From assembly GCA_036274595.1 (NCBI GenBank), contig DASUFL010000147.1, positions 32,863 through 96,862 of the forward strand: a DNA stretch of 64,000 nt, in the 5' to 3' direction. A program made the position numbers and the translations under genes. A model generated the notes under the pieces. The model ran no database searches. It was not told where the DNA came from and worked only from the letters and a program-made list of their open reading frames with translations. Below, in pieces: positions 35,469-44,057 of this stretch. This stretch comes from WS-9 sp036274595. Lineage in GTDB: Bacteria > Eisenbacteria > RBG-16-71-46 > SZUA-252. Position 1 is the stretch's first letter, and each line of letters begins with the position of its first letter.

Positions 35469-37727
35469 ATGCTCGGCAAGACGCTCACCCATTACACGCT
35501 GATCGACCGCCTCGGCGGCGGCGGGATGGGCGTCGTCTATCGCGCGCGCGATCTGCGCCTCAACCGCGACGTGGCGGTCAAGGTGCTGGCCCCCGCGATC
35601 CTCACGAACGAATCCGCGCGGCTCCGCTTCCGCCGGGAAGCGATGGCCCTGTCGCGCCTCAGCCACCCGAACATCGCGACCGTCCACGATTTCGACTGCG
35701 CGGACGGCATCGACTTTCTCGTCATGGAGCACGTGGAGGGAGAGACGCTGGCGCAGCGCCTCGGCCGGGGGCCCCTCTCCGAAGCCGACGCGACACCCAT
35801 CGCGATCCAGATCGCGGAGGCGCTCGAGGAGGCCCACGAGCAGGGCGTCGTGCACCGCGACCTGAAGCCGGCCAACGTGGCGATCACGCCGAAGGGACGC
35901 GTGAAGGTGCTCGACTTCGGCCTCGCGCGCCTCCTCCAGACGAGCGATGCCGCCGACACGATGGCGCTCACGGACGCGGGCTCCTGGTCGGGGACGCTGC
36001 CCTACATGGCCCCGGAGCAGCTCGAGGGGAAGGACGTGGATGGACGCGTCGATCTCTACGCGCTCGGTGCGCTCCTCTACGAGATGCTCGCTGGACGGCG
36101 GCCCTTCACCGCGATGGGAGCCGGACCGCTCATGAAGGCCATCCTGAACGAGCGCCCCCAGCCTCTGGCGCGCCTGCGCGCCGTGCCGCCGCGCCTCGAG
36201 ACGCTCGTCGCGCGCCTCCTCGAGAAGGAGCCCGACCGCCGGCCCCGAACGGCGCGCGACGTCATCACGGCGCTGAAGGGGGACGGCCCATCGGCGATCC
36301 CGGCCTCGACCACTCCGTCCATCCGCGGCCTCGTCGTCCTGCCGCTCGAGAACCTCTCCGGCGATCCGGAGCAGGAGTTCTTCGCCGACGGGATGACCGA
36401 GGAGCTCATCGCGGATCTGGCGCAGATCCAGGCGCTGCGGGTGATCTCGCGCACCTCCGCGATGCGCTACAAGAAGACGACGAAGACGCTCCAGGAGATC
36501 GGCAGCGAGCTGAATGTCGACGCCGTGGTGGAAGGTTCCGTGCGGCGGCACGCGGATCGCGTGCGCATCACGGCGCAGCTCATCGAGGTCGCGACGGATC
36601 GTCATCTCTGGGCCAAGAGCTACGAGCGCGATCTCAAGGACGTCCTGGCGCTCCAGGGCGAGGTCGCGCGAGCGATCGCGCAGGAGATCCGCGTGAAGGT
36701 GACGCCGGAGGAAGAGGCGCGCCTCGCGCGGTCGCACGTCGTCGACCCCCGCGCGTACGAGAGCTACCTTCGCGGCCGCCAGCACTGGAACAAGCGGAAC
36801 GACGAGGGACTCCTGCGCAGCCTCGAATATTTCCGGGAAGCGGTCGACCTCGACCCCGACTGGGCGACCGCGCGCGTGGGTCTGGCCGACGCCTACTGCG
36901 TGATCGGCTTCTACGGCACGCTGCCGCCGGGGGACAGCTTTCCCAAGGCGAAGATCGCGGCGACCGCGGCGCTCCGGATGGACGACCGGCTCGCGGAGGG
37001 ATACTCGGCGCTCGGCTACGTGGAGCATTACTTCGAGTGGGACTGGGCGGCGGCCGAGCGGAGCTTCCATCGCGCCCTCGAGCTGAACGACGGCAGCGCC
37101 TACATCCACCTCTTCTACGGGAACATGCTCGCCGCGATGGGTCGTCGCGAGGAGTCGGTCCGGACCGTCACGCGCGCCCACGAGCTCGATCCGCTGTCGA
37201 TGATCATCCGCGCCGCCCGGGCCTGGATGCATTTCTTCGGACGCAGCCTCGATGACGCCGTTCGATATATCGAGGAGCTGATGGACCGAGAGCCGGACTT
37301 CTCGACAGCGTTCCTGTGGGCGGCGCCGATCTACGAAGTCCGGGGCGAGTACGACAAGGCGCTTCGCGCCGCGGCCCGCGGCGGGGAGATGACCGCGCGA
37401 AACCCCTGGGCCCTGTCCGGCATGGCCCGGGCGCTTGCGAAGATGGGGCGCCGGACCGAGGCGGAGGCGATCCTGGCGGAGATGCGCGAGCTCGCCGCGC
37501 GGCGCTACGTCTCGCCCTACGACCTTGCGCTCGTTTGCGAGGCGCTGGAGCTGGACGATGAGGCGTTCGCGCAGCTCGAGCGCGGCTTCGAGGAGCGCGC
37601 CAACATGATGGTCCTGCTCGGCGTGGACCCGCGTTGGGACCGTCTCCGTCCCGATCCGAGATTTGCCGAGCTGGAGCGGCGGATGCGCTTCCCGGCCACC
37701 GTGAAGACGCTCCAGCCGGCCCGCTAG
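35469..37727 (+). CDS. Soluble Ser/Thr protein kinase with TolB-like and TPR domains
   Basis: A 752-residue Hanks-type kinase. The kinase domain spans residues 9-275: P-loop LGGGGMG, ATP-binding K38, catalytic HRDLKPAN with D131, DFG with D149, and an APEQ motif. Residues 290-415 match the TolB-like N-terminal/FlgO-type segment found in such regulators (VLPLENLSGDPEQEFFADGMTEELIADLAQI). The C-terminal 330 residues are TPR-like helices. It lacks a transmembrane helix, so it is cytosolic, unlike PknB. The next regulator gene lies 141 bp downstream. The signal and substrates are unknown. Confidence 0.93.
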   Translation: MLGKTLTHYTLIDRLGGGGMGVVYRARDLRLNRDVAVKVLAPAILTNESARLRFRREAMALSRLSHPNIATVHDFDCADGIDFLVMEHVEGETLAQRLGRGPLSEADATPIAIQIAEALEEAHEQGVVHRDLKPANVAITPKGRVKVLDFGLARLLQTSDAADTMALTDAGSWSGTLPYMAPEQLEGKDVDGRVDLYALGALLYEMLAGRRPFTAMGAGPLMKAILNERPQPLARLRAVPPRLETLVARLLEKEPDRRPRTARDVITALKGDGPSAIPASTTPSIRGLVVLPLENLSGDPEQEFFADGMTEELIADLAQIQALRVISRTSAMRYKKTTKTLQEIGSELNVDAVVEGSVRRHADRVRITAQLIEVATDRHLWAKSYERDLKDVLALQGEVARAIAQEIRVKVTPEEEARLARSHVVDPRAYESYLRGRQHWNKRNDEGLLRSLEYFREAVDLDPDWATARVGLADAYCVIGFYGTLPPGDSFPKAKIAATAALRMDDRLAEGYSALGYVEHYFEWDWAAAERSFHRALELNDGSAYIHLFYGNMLAAMGRREESVRTVTRAHELDPLSMIIRAARAWMHFFGRSLDDAVRYIEELMDREPDFSTAFLWAAPIYEVRGEYDKALRAAARGGEMTARNPWALSGMARALAKMGRRTEAEAILAEMRELAARRYVSPYDLALVCEALELDDEAFAQLERGFEERANMMVLLGVDPRWDRLRPDPRFAELERRMRFPATVKTLQPAR

Positions 37728-37868
37728 CCACGTCCTCCGGCGGCCAGCCGGGGCGGGTAACCCCCCGCAGCCGCAGCCGACTTCCCCCTAAACGTTTCCC
37801 CCCTCCGCGCCGATAGCTACGGCGTCGGGTCGTCCGTCCCATCTCTGGGTCGCGGGGGTCGTAACGCC

Positions 37869-39287
37869 TTGAATCTCAATGTCGGCATCATCATGCCCGC
37901 CGGGTCCGAGCGGGAGCGCCTGGTCCAGCACGTCGAGGACTCGGGTTGCCCCGTGCTCGTGGCCGAGCACGTGAACGAGTTCCTGGCGCACGTCCAGGCC
38001 GAATCGTGCGGGTTGGCCCTCCTCGACTTCGGGGACTCCGAGAATGGCGGCCCCGATCACTCGGAGCGCCGCTCGGCGGTCAAGACGATCAAGGAGCGCT
38101 TCCCGCGGCTCCAGCTCGCCCTCTGGCTCGACCGCAGCTCCGCCGCCGAAGCGGCGGAGATGAACGAGCTCGGGATCCGGAATCTCTATCTCAAGCCGGT
38201 CCGCTTCGACCCGATCGACGGCCTCCTCAAGGCGGCGGGGAAGAGCGCCGCGCAGCAGGCACGCCAGCAGCGCGAGACCGCGCGCGTCCGTGAGGAGTTC
38301 CGCTTCGACCGCATCGTCGGGCAGAGCGCCGCGCTCAAGGACGCGATCGGACTCGCGCAGAGCGTCGCCGAATCGAGCGCGACGTCGGTTCTCCTGCTCG
38401 GCGAGAGCGGCGTGGGCAAGGAGCTCTTCGCGCGCGCCATCCATGGCGAGAGCCCGCGCGCGCACGGCCCGTTCCTCGAGATCAACTGCGCCGCCATCCC
38501 GCGCGAGCTCCTCGAGTCGGAGCTCTTCGGACACGAGAAGGGGGCGTTCACCGACGCGACCCAGCTTCGCGTGGGTCTCTTCGAAGCGGCCGAGCACGGC
38601 TCGGTCTTCCTCGACGAGATCGGCGAGCTGCCGCTCACGCTCCAGGCGAAGCTCCTCAAGTTCCTCGATTCGAAGATCGTGCGGCGCGTCGGCGGCACCC
38701 GCGACATCCCCGTCGACGTGCGCATCCTGGCCGCGACCAATCGCTCGCTCGTCGACGAGGTGCGCCAGGGCCGCTTCCGCGAGGACCTCTATTACCGTCT
38801 CAGCGTGGTTCCGATCTCCATCCCGCCGCTTCGCGACCGCGACGACGACGCCGCGCTCCTCGCGCGCCTCTTCGTCGAGCGCGTCGGGCGGAAGCTGGGC
38901 AAGAAGGCGCACCTGAGCCCCGCGGGGGAGAAGGACATCGCGCGGTACGGCTGGCCCGGCAACGTCCGGGAGCTCATGAATGCGATCGAGCGAGCCGTGC
39001 TCCTGGCGCGCACGGAAGAAATCGGGCCCGACGAGCTCGCGATCCCGAAAGCCCGGGACGGCTCGGGGCAGGACGTCGGCCTGGCCGACCTGAATCTGCG
39101 GATCCCGTCCGATGGGGTCTCGCTCGTCGCCGTCGAGAAGGCCGTGATCCTGGGAGCGCTGGCCCGGACCCACGGTAACGTGGTGGAAGCCGCCCGGCTG
39201 CTCCACATCGGCCGCGGCAGCCTCCGCTGCAAGATGCGACGCCACGGCCTCGGGCGCGAAGAGCCCGTCCGGGTCGGCGCCCTCTAA
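37869..39287 (+). CDS. NtrC-family regulator with divergent receiver and GAFTDA loop
   Basis: A 472-residue regulator. An N-terminal region of about 120 residues resembles a receiver (NVGIIMPAG, LALLDFGD, NLYLKPVRFDPI) but lacks the clean acidic pair. The AAA+ domain has GESGVGKE, GAFTDA at residues 225-230 where sigma-54 activators usually have GAFTGA, GSVFLDEIGELP and GWPGNVREL. The Fis-type helix-turn-helix is NVVEAARLLHIGRGSLRCKM. The TTG at 37869 keeps the first receiver strand; ATG 37893 is an alternative. Whether it works with sigma-54 is less certain than for the other two. Confidence 0.88.
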   Translation: MNLNVGIIMPAGSERERLVQHVEDSGCPVLVAEHVNEFLAHVQAESCGLALLDFGDSENGGPDHSERRSAVKTIKERFPRLQLALWLDRSSAAEAAEMNELGIRNLYLKPVRFDPIDGLLKAAGKSAAQQARQQRETARVREEFRFDRIVGQSAALKDAIGLAQSVAESSATSVLLLGESGVGKELFARAIHGESPRAHGPFLEINCAAIPRELLESELFGHEKGAFTDATQLRVGLFEAAEHGSVFLDEIGELPLTLQAKLLKFLDSKIVRRVGGTRDIPVDVRILAATNRSLVDEVRQGRFREDLYYRLSVVPISIPPLRDRDDDAALLARLFVERVGRKLGKKAHLSPAGEKDIARYGWPGNVRELMNAIERAVLLARTEEIGPDELAIPKARDGSGQDVGLADLNLRIPSDGVSLVAVEKAVILGALARTHGNVVEAARLLHIGRGSLRCKMRRHGLGREEPVRVGAL

Positions 39288-39303
39288 CCCCCGCCTTCTC
39301 GCC

Positions 39304-39332
39304 TTGACACCCCCCCGGGGGGTCCGTAGCCT
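39304..39332 (+). promoter_or_regulatory. Sigma-70-type promoter of the ECF sigma operon
   Basis: TTGACA at 39304-39309, a 17-bp spacer and TAGCCT at 39327-39332. Two GGAAC elements follow at 39340-39344 and 39351-39355, 11 bp apart. They resemble ECF -35 boxes and could be autoregulatory, but no partner -10 is clear. Confidence 0.7.
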
Positions 39333-39395
39333 CAGTTCAGGAACTTTCCGGGAACCCACCGTTTGCTCCCGCGCATCGATAGGGGCGAGGAAGAC

Positions 39396-39995
39396 GTGAC
39401 CCAAGCCGAGACCGACGAACAGCTCGTCCGGAAGTCTCAACAGGACGACGAGCGTGCGTTCGGCGAGCTGGTGTCCCGCTACGAGTCGAAGGTGTACAGC
39501 CTCGCCCTGAAGATGCTCCGCAATCCGGAGGACGCGGAGGACGTGCTTCAGGACACGTTCCTTCGCGCGTACCGGGGCATCAAGTCCTTCAAAGGCAATT
39601 CCACGTTTTCGACGTGGATCTATCGGATCACGGCGAACTCGGCGCTCATGCGCCTTCGAAAGCGTCAGCTCCCGACGGTGTCCATCGACGACGCCGACGA
39701 ACGGGAAGCGCCGATCAATATCGCCGACTGGGCACCCGGCCCGGTCGAGCAGATGCTCAACCAGGAAACGCAAGCCGCGATGACCGAAGCCATCGATGCC
39801 CTTCCCCCGGAATTCCGCCAGGTGTTCGTGCTGCGCGACATCGAGGAGCTCTCCAACGCCGAAGTGGCCGAGATCCTCGATCTCTCGGTCGCGGCCGTGA
39901 AGTCCAGGCTGCACCGAGCGCGCCTCAAGGTCCGCAACAGGCTCGCGACCTACTTCACCGAGCCGCCGACGCGGCGCGCCATGGGAGCTCAGTGA
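39396..39995 (+). CDS. RNA polymerase sigma factor, ECF (sigma-70 family)
   Basis: A 199-residue ECF sigma factor. Region 2 shows AFGELVSRYESKVYSLALKMLRNPEDAEDVLQDTFLRAYRGIKSFKGNSTFSTWIYRI at about residues 20-80. Region 4 shows ALPPEFRQVFVLRDIEELSNAEVAEILDLSVAAVKSRLHRARLKVR at about 135-185. Region 3 is absent, as expected. The GTG at 39396 with an upstream GGGGCGAGGAAG site is preferred to the TTG at 39363. The TGA overlaps the ATG of a zinc-finger anti-sigma gene, the usual partner. Confidence 0.96.
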   Translation: MTQAETDEQLVRKSQQDDERAFGELVSRYESKVYSLALKMLRNPEDAEDVLQDTFLRAYRGIKSFKGNSTFSTWIYRITANSALMRLRKRQLPTVSIDDADEREAPINIADWAPGPVEQMLNQETQAAMTEAIDALPPEFRQVFVLRDIEELSNAEVAEILDLSVAAVKSRLHRARLKVRNRLATYFTEPPTRRAMGAQ

Positions 39996-40246
39996 TGATG
40001 ACGTGCAAGGAGGTCCTCGAATCACTCTCCGGGTATCTCGATGAGGATCTGAAGCAGGAAGTCGCCGTCGAGATGAAGAAGCACATCGGACTCTGCACCG
40101 ACTGCCGCGCCGAATTCGACACCCTCACGTTGACCATCAAGCTCTATCGACACTTCGAAACGCCCTCCATGCCGGCGGATTGCCATGACCGCCTCGTGAA
40201 GGTGCTGGAGCTGGAGAAGCTCAAGCGCACCCCCGGCAAGGAATGA
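39995..40246 (+). CDS. Small zinc-finger (zf-HC2) anti-sigma factor
   Basis: An 83-residue cytosolic protein starting MMTCKEVLESLSGYLDEDL, with the zinc-binding signature H-x3-C-x2-C in KKHIGLCTDCRAEFDTL near residues 29-45. This is the ZAS domain that binds and silences ECF sigma factors, often in response to redox stress. No transmembrane helix follows, so it is probably soluble like RsrA/ChrR-type proteins. Its ATG overlaps the sigma stop, and its own stop overlaps the GT9 gene (ATGA). Start at the second ATG (39998) is possible. Confidence 0.93.
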   Translation: MMTCKEVLESLSGYLDEDLKQEVAVEMKKHIGLCTDCRAEFDTLTLTIKLYRHFETPSMPADCHDRLVKVLELEKLKRTPGKE

Positions 40247-41226
40247 CCCCGGGCGGGTCCGATTTGGAACCCCGGCGCATCGAGCTCTACCGTCCCCAGA
40301 ACCAGCTCGGCGATCTCCTCCTCAACGTCCCCGCCATTCGCGCGATTCGCGACCGTTTCCAGAGCGCCCACATCACGCTCGTCGTCGGACCCCAGAACGC
40401 CCCCGCCGTGCTCGGCCAGGCCTGGGCGGATCGCGTCCGCGTGGTGCCCACGAAGGGCGTGGGGGCGATCGTGGGGGCGTTCACCCGGAGCGGGCCGCGC
40501 GCCGATCTCGCGATCTACTTCACCACCGTGTCGTACTCGAAGAGCGCCGCCTGGCTGGTGCGCACGTCGGGCGCCACACGACGGATCGGGTTCGATGCCG
40601 CGCGCTACGGCGAGCGCGACCGCGCGGCGCTGACCGGGGTGGTCCCGTATCCGGATGGAGAGCGCCATCAGTCCGAGGTCTCGCTCGCCCTCGCGCGCGC
40701 GGCGGGGGCCGGCGCCGCGGTGCCGCCGCCTCCGTACTTCGTGCCCGAGGCCGCGCTCCTCGAGCGGGCTCCGGGCGGGCATGTGTACCTCCATCCCGGG
40801 GCGGGGAAGGTGAAGAACCGCTGGCCGGCGGAGCGATTTGCGGAGGTGGCCCGGGCGCTTCTCGCGCGCGGGTGCGAGATCTCCTGGATCGAGGGGCCGC
40901 AGGACGAAGGCTGCGTGGATCGCGCGTCGAGCGCGCTCGGCCGGAGCCTCCCCGTCGTGCGCGGCGAGACGATCCCGATGCTCGCCGCCCGCTTCGCCCG
41001 CGCCGCCCTTTACATCGGGAACGACACCGGCCCGCTCCATCTCGCCGCCGCGACCGGATGTCCGACGGTCGGGATCTACGGATGGTCGGATCCCGAGCAG
41101 TGGTCGCCCGTAGGACGCTGCGTCCGCTCCGTGCGCGCCCCGGACGGCACGCTGGAGTCGATTCCGCCCGAGCAGGTGCTGGAGGCTGCGCGTCCATTGT
41201 TGGAGGAGCCCGCGTGCATCCTTTAG
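40243..41226 (+). CDS. Glycosyltransferase family 9 (heptosyltransferase-like)
   Basis: A 327-residue GT-B transferase. The N-terminal motif is PQNQLGDLLLNVPAIRAIRD and the donor-domain motif is YIGNDTGPLHLAAATGCPTVGIYGWSDPEQW near residues 258-288. It is the second GT9 in the window but diverges from the one at 3877. It overlaps the anti-sigma gene by ATGA, so lipopolysaccharide or other envelope glycosylation may belong to the ECF regulon. The next gene (GTG 41214) overlaps its 3' end by 13 bp. Confidence 0.88.
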   Translation: MTPGGSDLEPRRIELYRPQNQLGDLLLNVPAIRAIRDRFQSAHITLVVGPQNAPAVLGQAWADRVRVVPTKGVGAIVGAFTRSGPRADLAIYFTTVSYSKSAAWLVRTSGATRRIGFDAARYGERDRAALTGVVPYPDGERHQSEVSLALARAAGAGAAVPPPPYFVPEAALLERAPGGHVYLHPGAGKVKNRWPAERFAEVARALLARGCEISWIEGPQDEGCVDRASSALGRSLPVVRGETIPMLAARFARAALYIGNDTGPLHLAAATGCPTVGIYGWSDPEQWSPVGRCVRSVRAPDGTLESIPPEQVLEAARPLLEEPACIL

Positions 41227-43199
41227 CGCCTTACGCGCGCGCCCCTTACGCGCGCGCCCCGCAGGGCGCGCGGAACTCCACGGTCCTAGCCGCCGCGTTT
41301 GTAGCGTCGTTGTTTTTGCTCGCACCGAACGCCCACGCCGCCGCCCCATCCCCCCAAATCACGCGCATCCGCACCATCACGGACCGCGAAGCCCGCCGCG
41401 ACACCACCGACCTCGGCCGCTGGCTCCTTGCCGATGGCAACGCCGCGGCGCGCTCCGCCGCGGCCGTCGCGCTCGGCCGGATCCAGAACCGAGGCAGCGT
41501 GCCCGCGCTCTCGCGCGCGCTCGACGACCGTTCGCCCGGAGTCCGGCGCGACGCCGCGTTCGCGCTCGGCCTGATCGGCGACTCGACCGCGGCGCCCGCG
41601 CTGATCCGGCGGCTCGGCGTGGAGACCGATCCTCATGCGCGCGACGCGTTGATCGCCGCGCTCGGGTTGGCGGGCGGCAAGGCGGCGGGGCCGTCGCTCG
41701 CGCGCTCGATCCAGTCCAAGCGTCTCCTCGAGCGCGGCGCCGCCGCGCTCGCCGCGGCGCGCCTCAAGGACTCGACGCTGGTCGCTCCGCTCTCCGCGGC
41801 CGCGCGCGACGCGTCGCCGGAGGTCAGGTGGCGCGTGGCCTACGCGCTCGGGCGGATTGGGGACCCCGCGGGCGCCCAGGCGCTGCGCACGCTGTCCACC
41901 GACAAGGTCGATCTCGTGCGCGCCATGGCCGCGCGCGCGATCGGCGATGTCGGAGATTCCACCGCCGGCGCGCGGCTCGTGTCGCTTCTCGGCGACCCCG
42001 CGTGGCGCGTCCGGGTGAACGCCGCGCATTCTCTGGGCGTGCTCAAGGCGCGCCGCGACGCGCGCTCGCTCATGCCGCTCCTCAAGGACCCGGTCGCGCA
42101 CGTGCGATGGGAGGCGGCCGCGTCGCTCGGGCTCGTCGGAGATTCGACCGCGATCCCGCGACTTCAAGAGGTCCTCGACGACAGCTCGACCGGCGTCATC
42201 CACGCGGCGGCGACGTCGATGCTCCAGATCCAGGGCGACCGCGCCGTCGCCGCGATCGCCCCCGCAATCGATCTCCTCCCCGGTTATCTCCGCTCGAGCC
42301 TGGTCGAGGCGCTCGGCCCGGTGAACGGCCCGCTCGCGCTCGAGACGCTCCTCGCGCGCGCCCAGGACTCGACAGACGCGCAAGAGCAGGCGGGGGCCGC
42401 GTCGGGGCTCGCCAAGCGCCCCGCGGACGCGGCGGTCTCGATTCCGATCCTCCGCGCGCTCCTCGCATCGAAGGACTTCACGGTCGTCTGTTCCGCGGAA
42501 GAGGCCTTGGGCGCGCTCGGAGACAGCGCGTCGGTGCCCGCGATCGCTCAGCTCCTCCTGCGCACCGGCACGCCCGAGGCCGCGGACATCCGGAGCTCCG
42601 CCGCCACCGCGCTTGCGTCGTTGAAGACCTCGGCCGCGCTCGACGCGCTCCGCGGAGCGCGCTCGGACCGCGAGCGGCGCGTGCGCGAGATCGCGACCAC
42701 GGCGCTCGGCCTTCCGGCCGATTCCGTCGCGGCCGAGCCGGCGCCCGAGCTTCGCGTCGAGCCGATTCCGAACAATCCGGCGCTCGGGGCCACGATCGAG
42801 ACGTCGCGCGGGGAGATCCGGATCGCGCTCGACGCGAAGACCGCGCCCCGCACCGTCGAGAACTTCGCGCGGCTCGCGCGGTCGGGCTACTTCAACGGCC
42901 TCAACGTCCATCGCGTGGTGCCGAACTTCGTCGTCCAGGACGGCTGCCCCCGCGGCGACGGGTGGGGGAGTCCCGGCTACGCGATTCCGTGCGAGTACAA
43001 CGCGATCCCCTACGAGGCCGGCACGGTCGGCATGGCGCTGTCGGGGAAGGACACGGGGGGAAGCCAGTGGTTCATCACGCTCTCGCCCCAGCCGCGGCTG
43101 GACGGCAAGTACACCGCGTTTGGCAAGGTCACGGCGGGCATGGACGTCGTGGAGCGGATCATGCCGGGGGATCGGATCCTCAAGATCACGATCCGCTGA
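41214..43199 (+). CDS. Exported HEAT-repeat protein fused to a cyclophilin peptidyl-prolyl isomerase
   Basis: A 661-residue protein. A signal peptide core (STVLAAAFVASLFLLAPNAHA) ends near residue 43. About ten HEAT repeats follow over residues 60-510, for example PALSRALDDRSPGVRRDAAFALGLIGDSTAAPALI and PEVRWRVAYALGRIGDPAGAQAL. A cyclophilin domain closes the protein at about 525-661: TAPRTVENFARLARSGYFNGLNVHRVVPNFVVQDGCPRGDGWG and GGSQWFITLSPQPRLDGKYTAFGKV. It should act in the periplasm as a scaffolded PPIase. GTG 41214 with a GGAGGAG site is used; the Arg-rich N-terminal extension contains a tandem repeat and a strong hairpin, so a later start is possible. Confidence 0.88.
   Translation: MHPLAPYARAPYARAPQGARNSTVLAAAFVASLFLLAPNAHAAAPSPQITRIRTITDREARRDTTDLGRWLLADGNAAARSAAAVALGRIQNRGSVPALSRALDDRSPGVRRDAAFALGLIGDSTAAPALIRRLGVETDPHARDALIAALGLAGGKAAGPSLARSIQSKRLLERGAAALAAARLKDSTLVAPLSAAARDASPEVRWRVAYALGRIGDPAGAQALRTLSTDKVDLVRAMAARAIGDVGDSTAGARLVSLLGDPAWRVRVNAAHSLGVLKARRDARSLMPLLKDPVAHVRWEAAASLGLVGDSTAIPRLQEVLDDSSTGVIHAAATSMLQIQGDRAVAAIAPAIDLLPGYLRSSLVEALGPVNGPLALETLLARAQDSTDAQEQAGAASGLAKRPADAAVSIPILRALLASKDFTVVCSAEEALGALGDSASVPAIAQLLLRTGTPEAADIRSSAATALASLKTSAALDALRGARSDRERRVREIATTALGLPADSVAAEPAPELRVEPIPNNPALGATIETSRGEIRIALDAKTAPRTVENFARLARSGYFNGLNVHRVVPNFVVQDGCPRGDGWGSPGYAIPCEYNAIPYEAGTVGMALSGKDTGGSQWFITLSPQPRLDGKYTAFGKVTAGMDVVERIMPGDRILKITIR
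41229..41271 (+). repeat. Tandem 15-bp duplication and GC hairpin at the start of the HEAT-cyclophilin gene
   Basis: CCTTACGCGCGCGCC occurs twice in direct succession (41229-41243 and 41244-41258), in frame, encoding PYARA twice. An 8-bp perfect stem GCGCGCCC (41252-41259)/GGGCGCGC (41264-41271) with a CGCA loop overlaps the second copy. It lies just after the GT9 stop and may be a former intergenic element. Confidence 0.7.
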
Positions 43200-43208
43200 T
43201 CCGCCGCC

Positions 43209-44057
43209 CTACGCCAGCGCGAGGATCAGCCGTTCCAAGAGCTGCTTGAGCGCGGGCGCCACCGCCTGCACCGCGCCCGTCACTTCCTCGTGGCTCAGCT
43301 TCCGCGAGCTCTTGCCCGCCGCCCAGTTGGTCACGCACGAGATCCCCGCAACCGGCACGCCGAGCGACGACGCCATCGCGACCTCGGCCGCCGTCGACAT
43401 GCAGACCGCATCGGCTCCCATCTGCTCGAGCATGCGGATCTCGGCAGGCGTCTCGTAGGAGGGACCGAGCGCCACGCCGAGCACGCCCCGCTCGGCGCGC
43501 ACGCCGGCGACCGTCGCCGCGCGCATGGCCTTCGCGAGGAGGTCGGCCGAGTAGACCGGGCGCGCCGTGAGCCCGCGCGGCCCCGCCACGGACCCGGCGG
43601 CTCCCCGGAGCGGAGCGCGCGCCTGCAGATTCACCTGGTCCTCGATCAGCATGAGCGAGCCGGGCGCCATCCGCGGGGTGATCCCTCCCGCCGCGTTCGT
43701 GACGACGAGCGCCTTCGCTCCGAGCGCCGCGAGGAGCCGCACCGCGCGCGTCACTTCCTCCGCGGAGTAGCCCTCGTAGAGATGGGACCGTCCCTGTGCC
43801 ACCACCACGGCGCGGCCCGCCCACTTCCCTAGGAGCAACCGTCCGGAATGGCCGGCCACCGTGGAGCGCGGGAGTCCCGGGATGTCGGCGGTCGGGATGC
43901 TCGCTTCCCAGGCCACCCCTTCGGCGAGAACTCCGAGGCCGCTTCCCAGGACGAGCCCGACGCGCGGCGACGCCTGCGTGCGGCGGCGGACGACGCGCAC
44001 CGCCTCCTCGAGGTCGAACGCGACGGCGCCCGCCGCGGCGCGCGGCCCCGCCGGCAT
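43209..44057 (-). CDS. punA: Purine nucleoside phosphorylase (trimeric PNP type)
   Basis: A 282-residue enzyme that splits purine nucleosides with phosphate. Motifs in order: VGLVLGSGLGVLAEGV near residue 33, VAGHSGRLLLGKWAGRAVVVAQGRSHLYEGY (phosphate and sugar site), ALVVTNAAGGI, GVALGPSYETPAEIRML (purine site) and DAVCMSTAAEVAMASSLG. The ATG overlaps the TAA of the permease gene. It is the last gene of the hpt-udk-permease-punA operon and ends 9 bp from the convergent HEAT-cyclophilin gene. Confidence 0.94.
   Translation of the reverse strand: MPAGPRAAAGAVAFDLEEAVRVVRRRTQASPRVGLVLGSGLGVLAEGVAWEASIPTADIPGLPRSTVAGHSGRLLLGKWAGRAVVVAQGRSHLYEGYSAEEVTRAVRLLAALGAKALVVTNAAGGITPRMAPGSLMLIEDQVNLQARAPLRGAAGSVAGPRGLTARPVYSADLLAKAMRAATVAGVRAERGVLGVALGPSYETPAEIRMLEQMGADAVCMSTAAEVAMASSLGVPVAGISCVTNWAAGKSSRKLSHEEVTGAVQAVAPALKQLLERLILALA

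Noticed and set aside
41229..41258. CRISPR-like or satellite repeat
   Set aside because: Only two adjacent copies without spacers; best seen as a local duplication.
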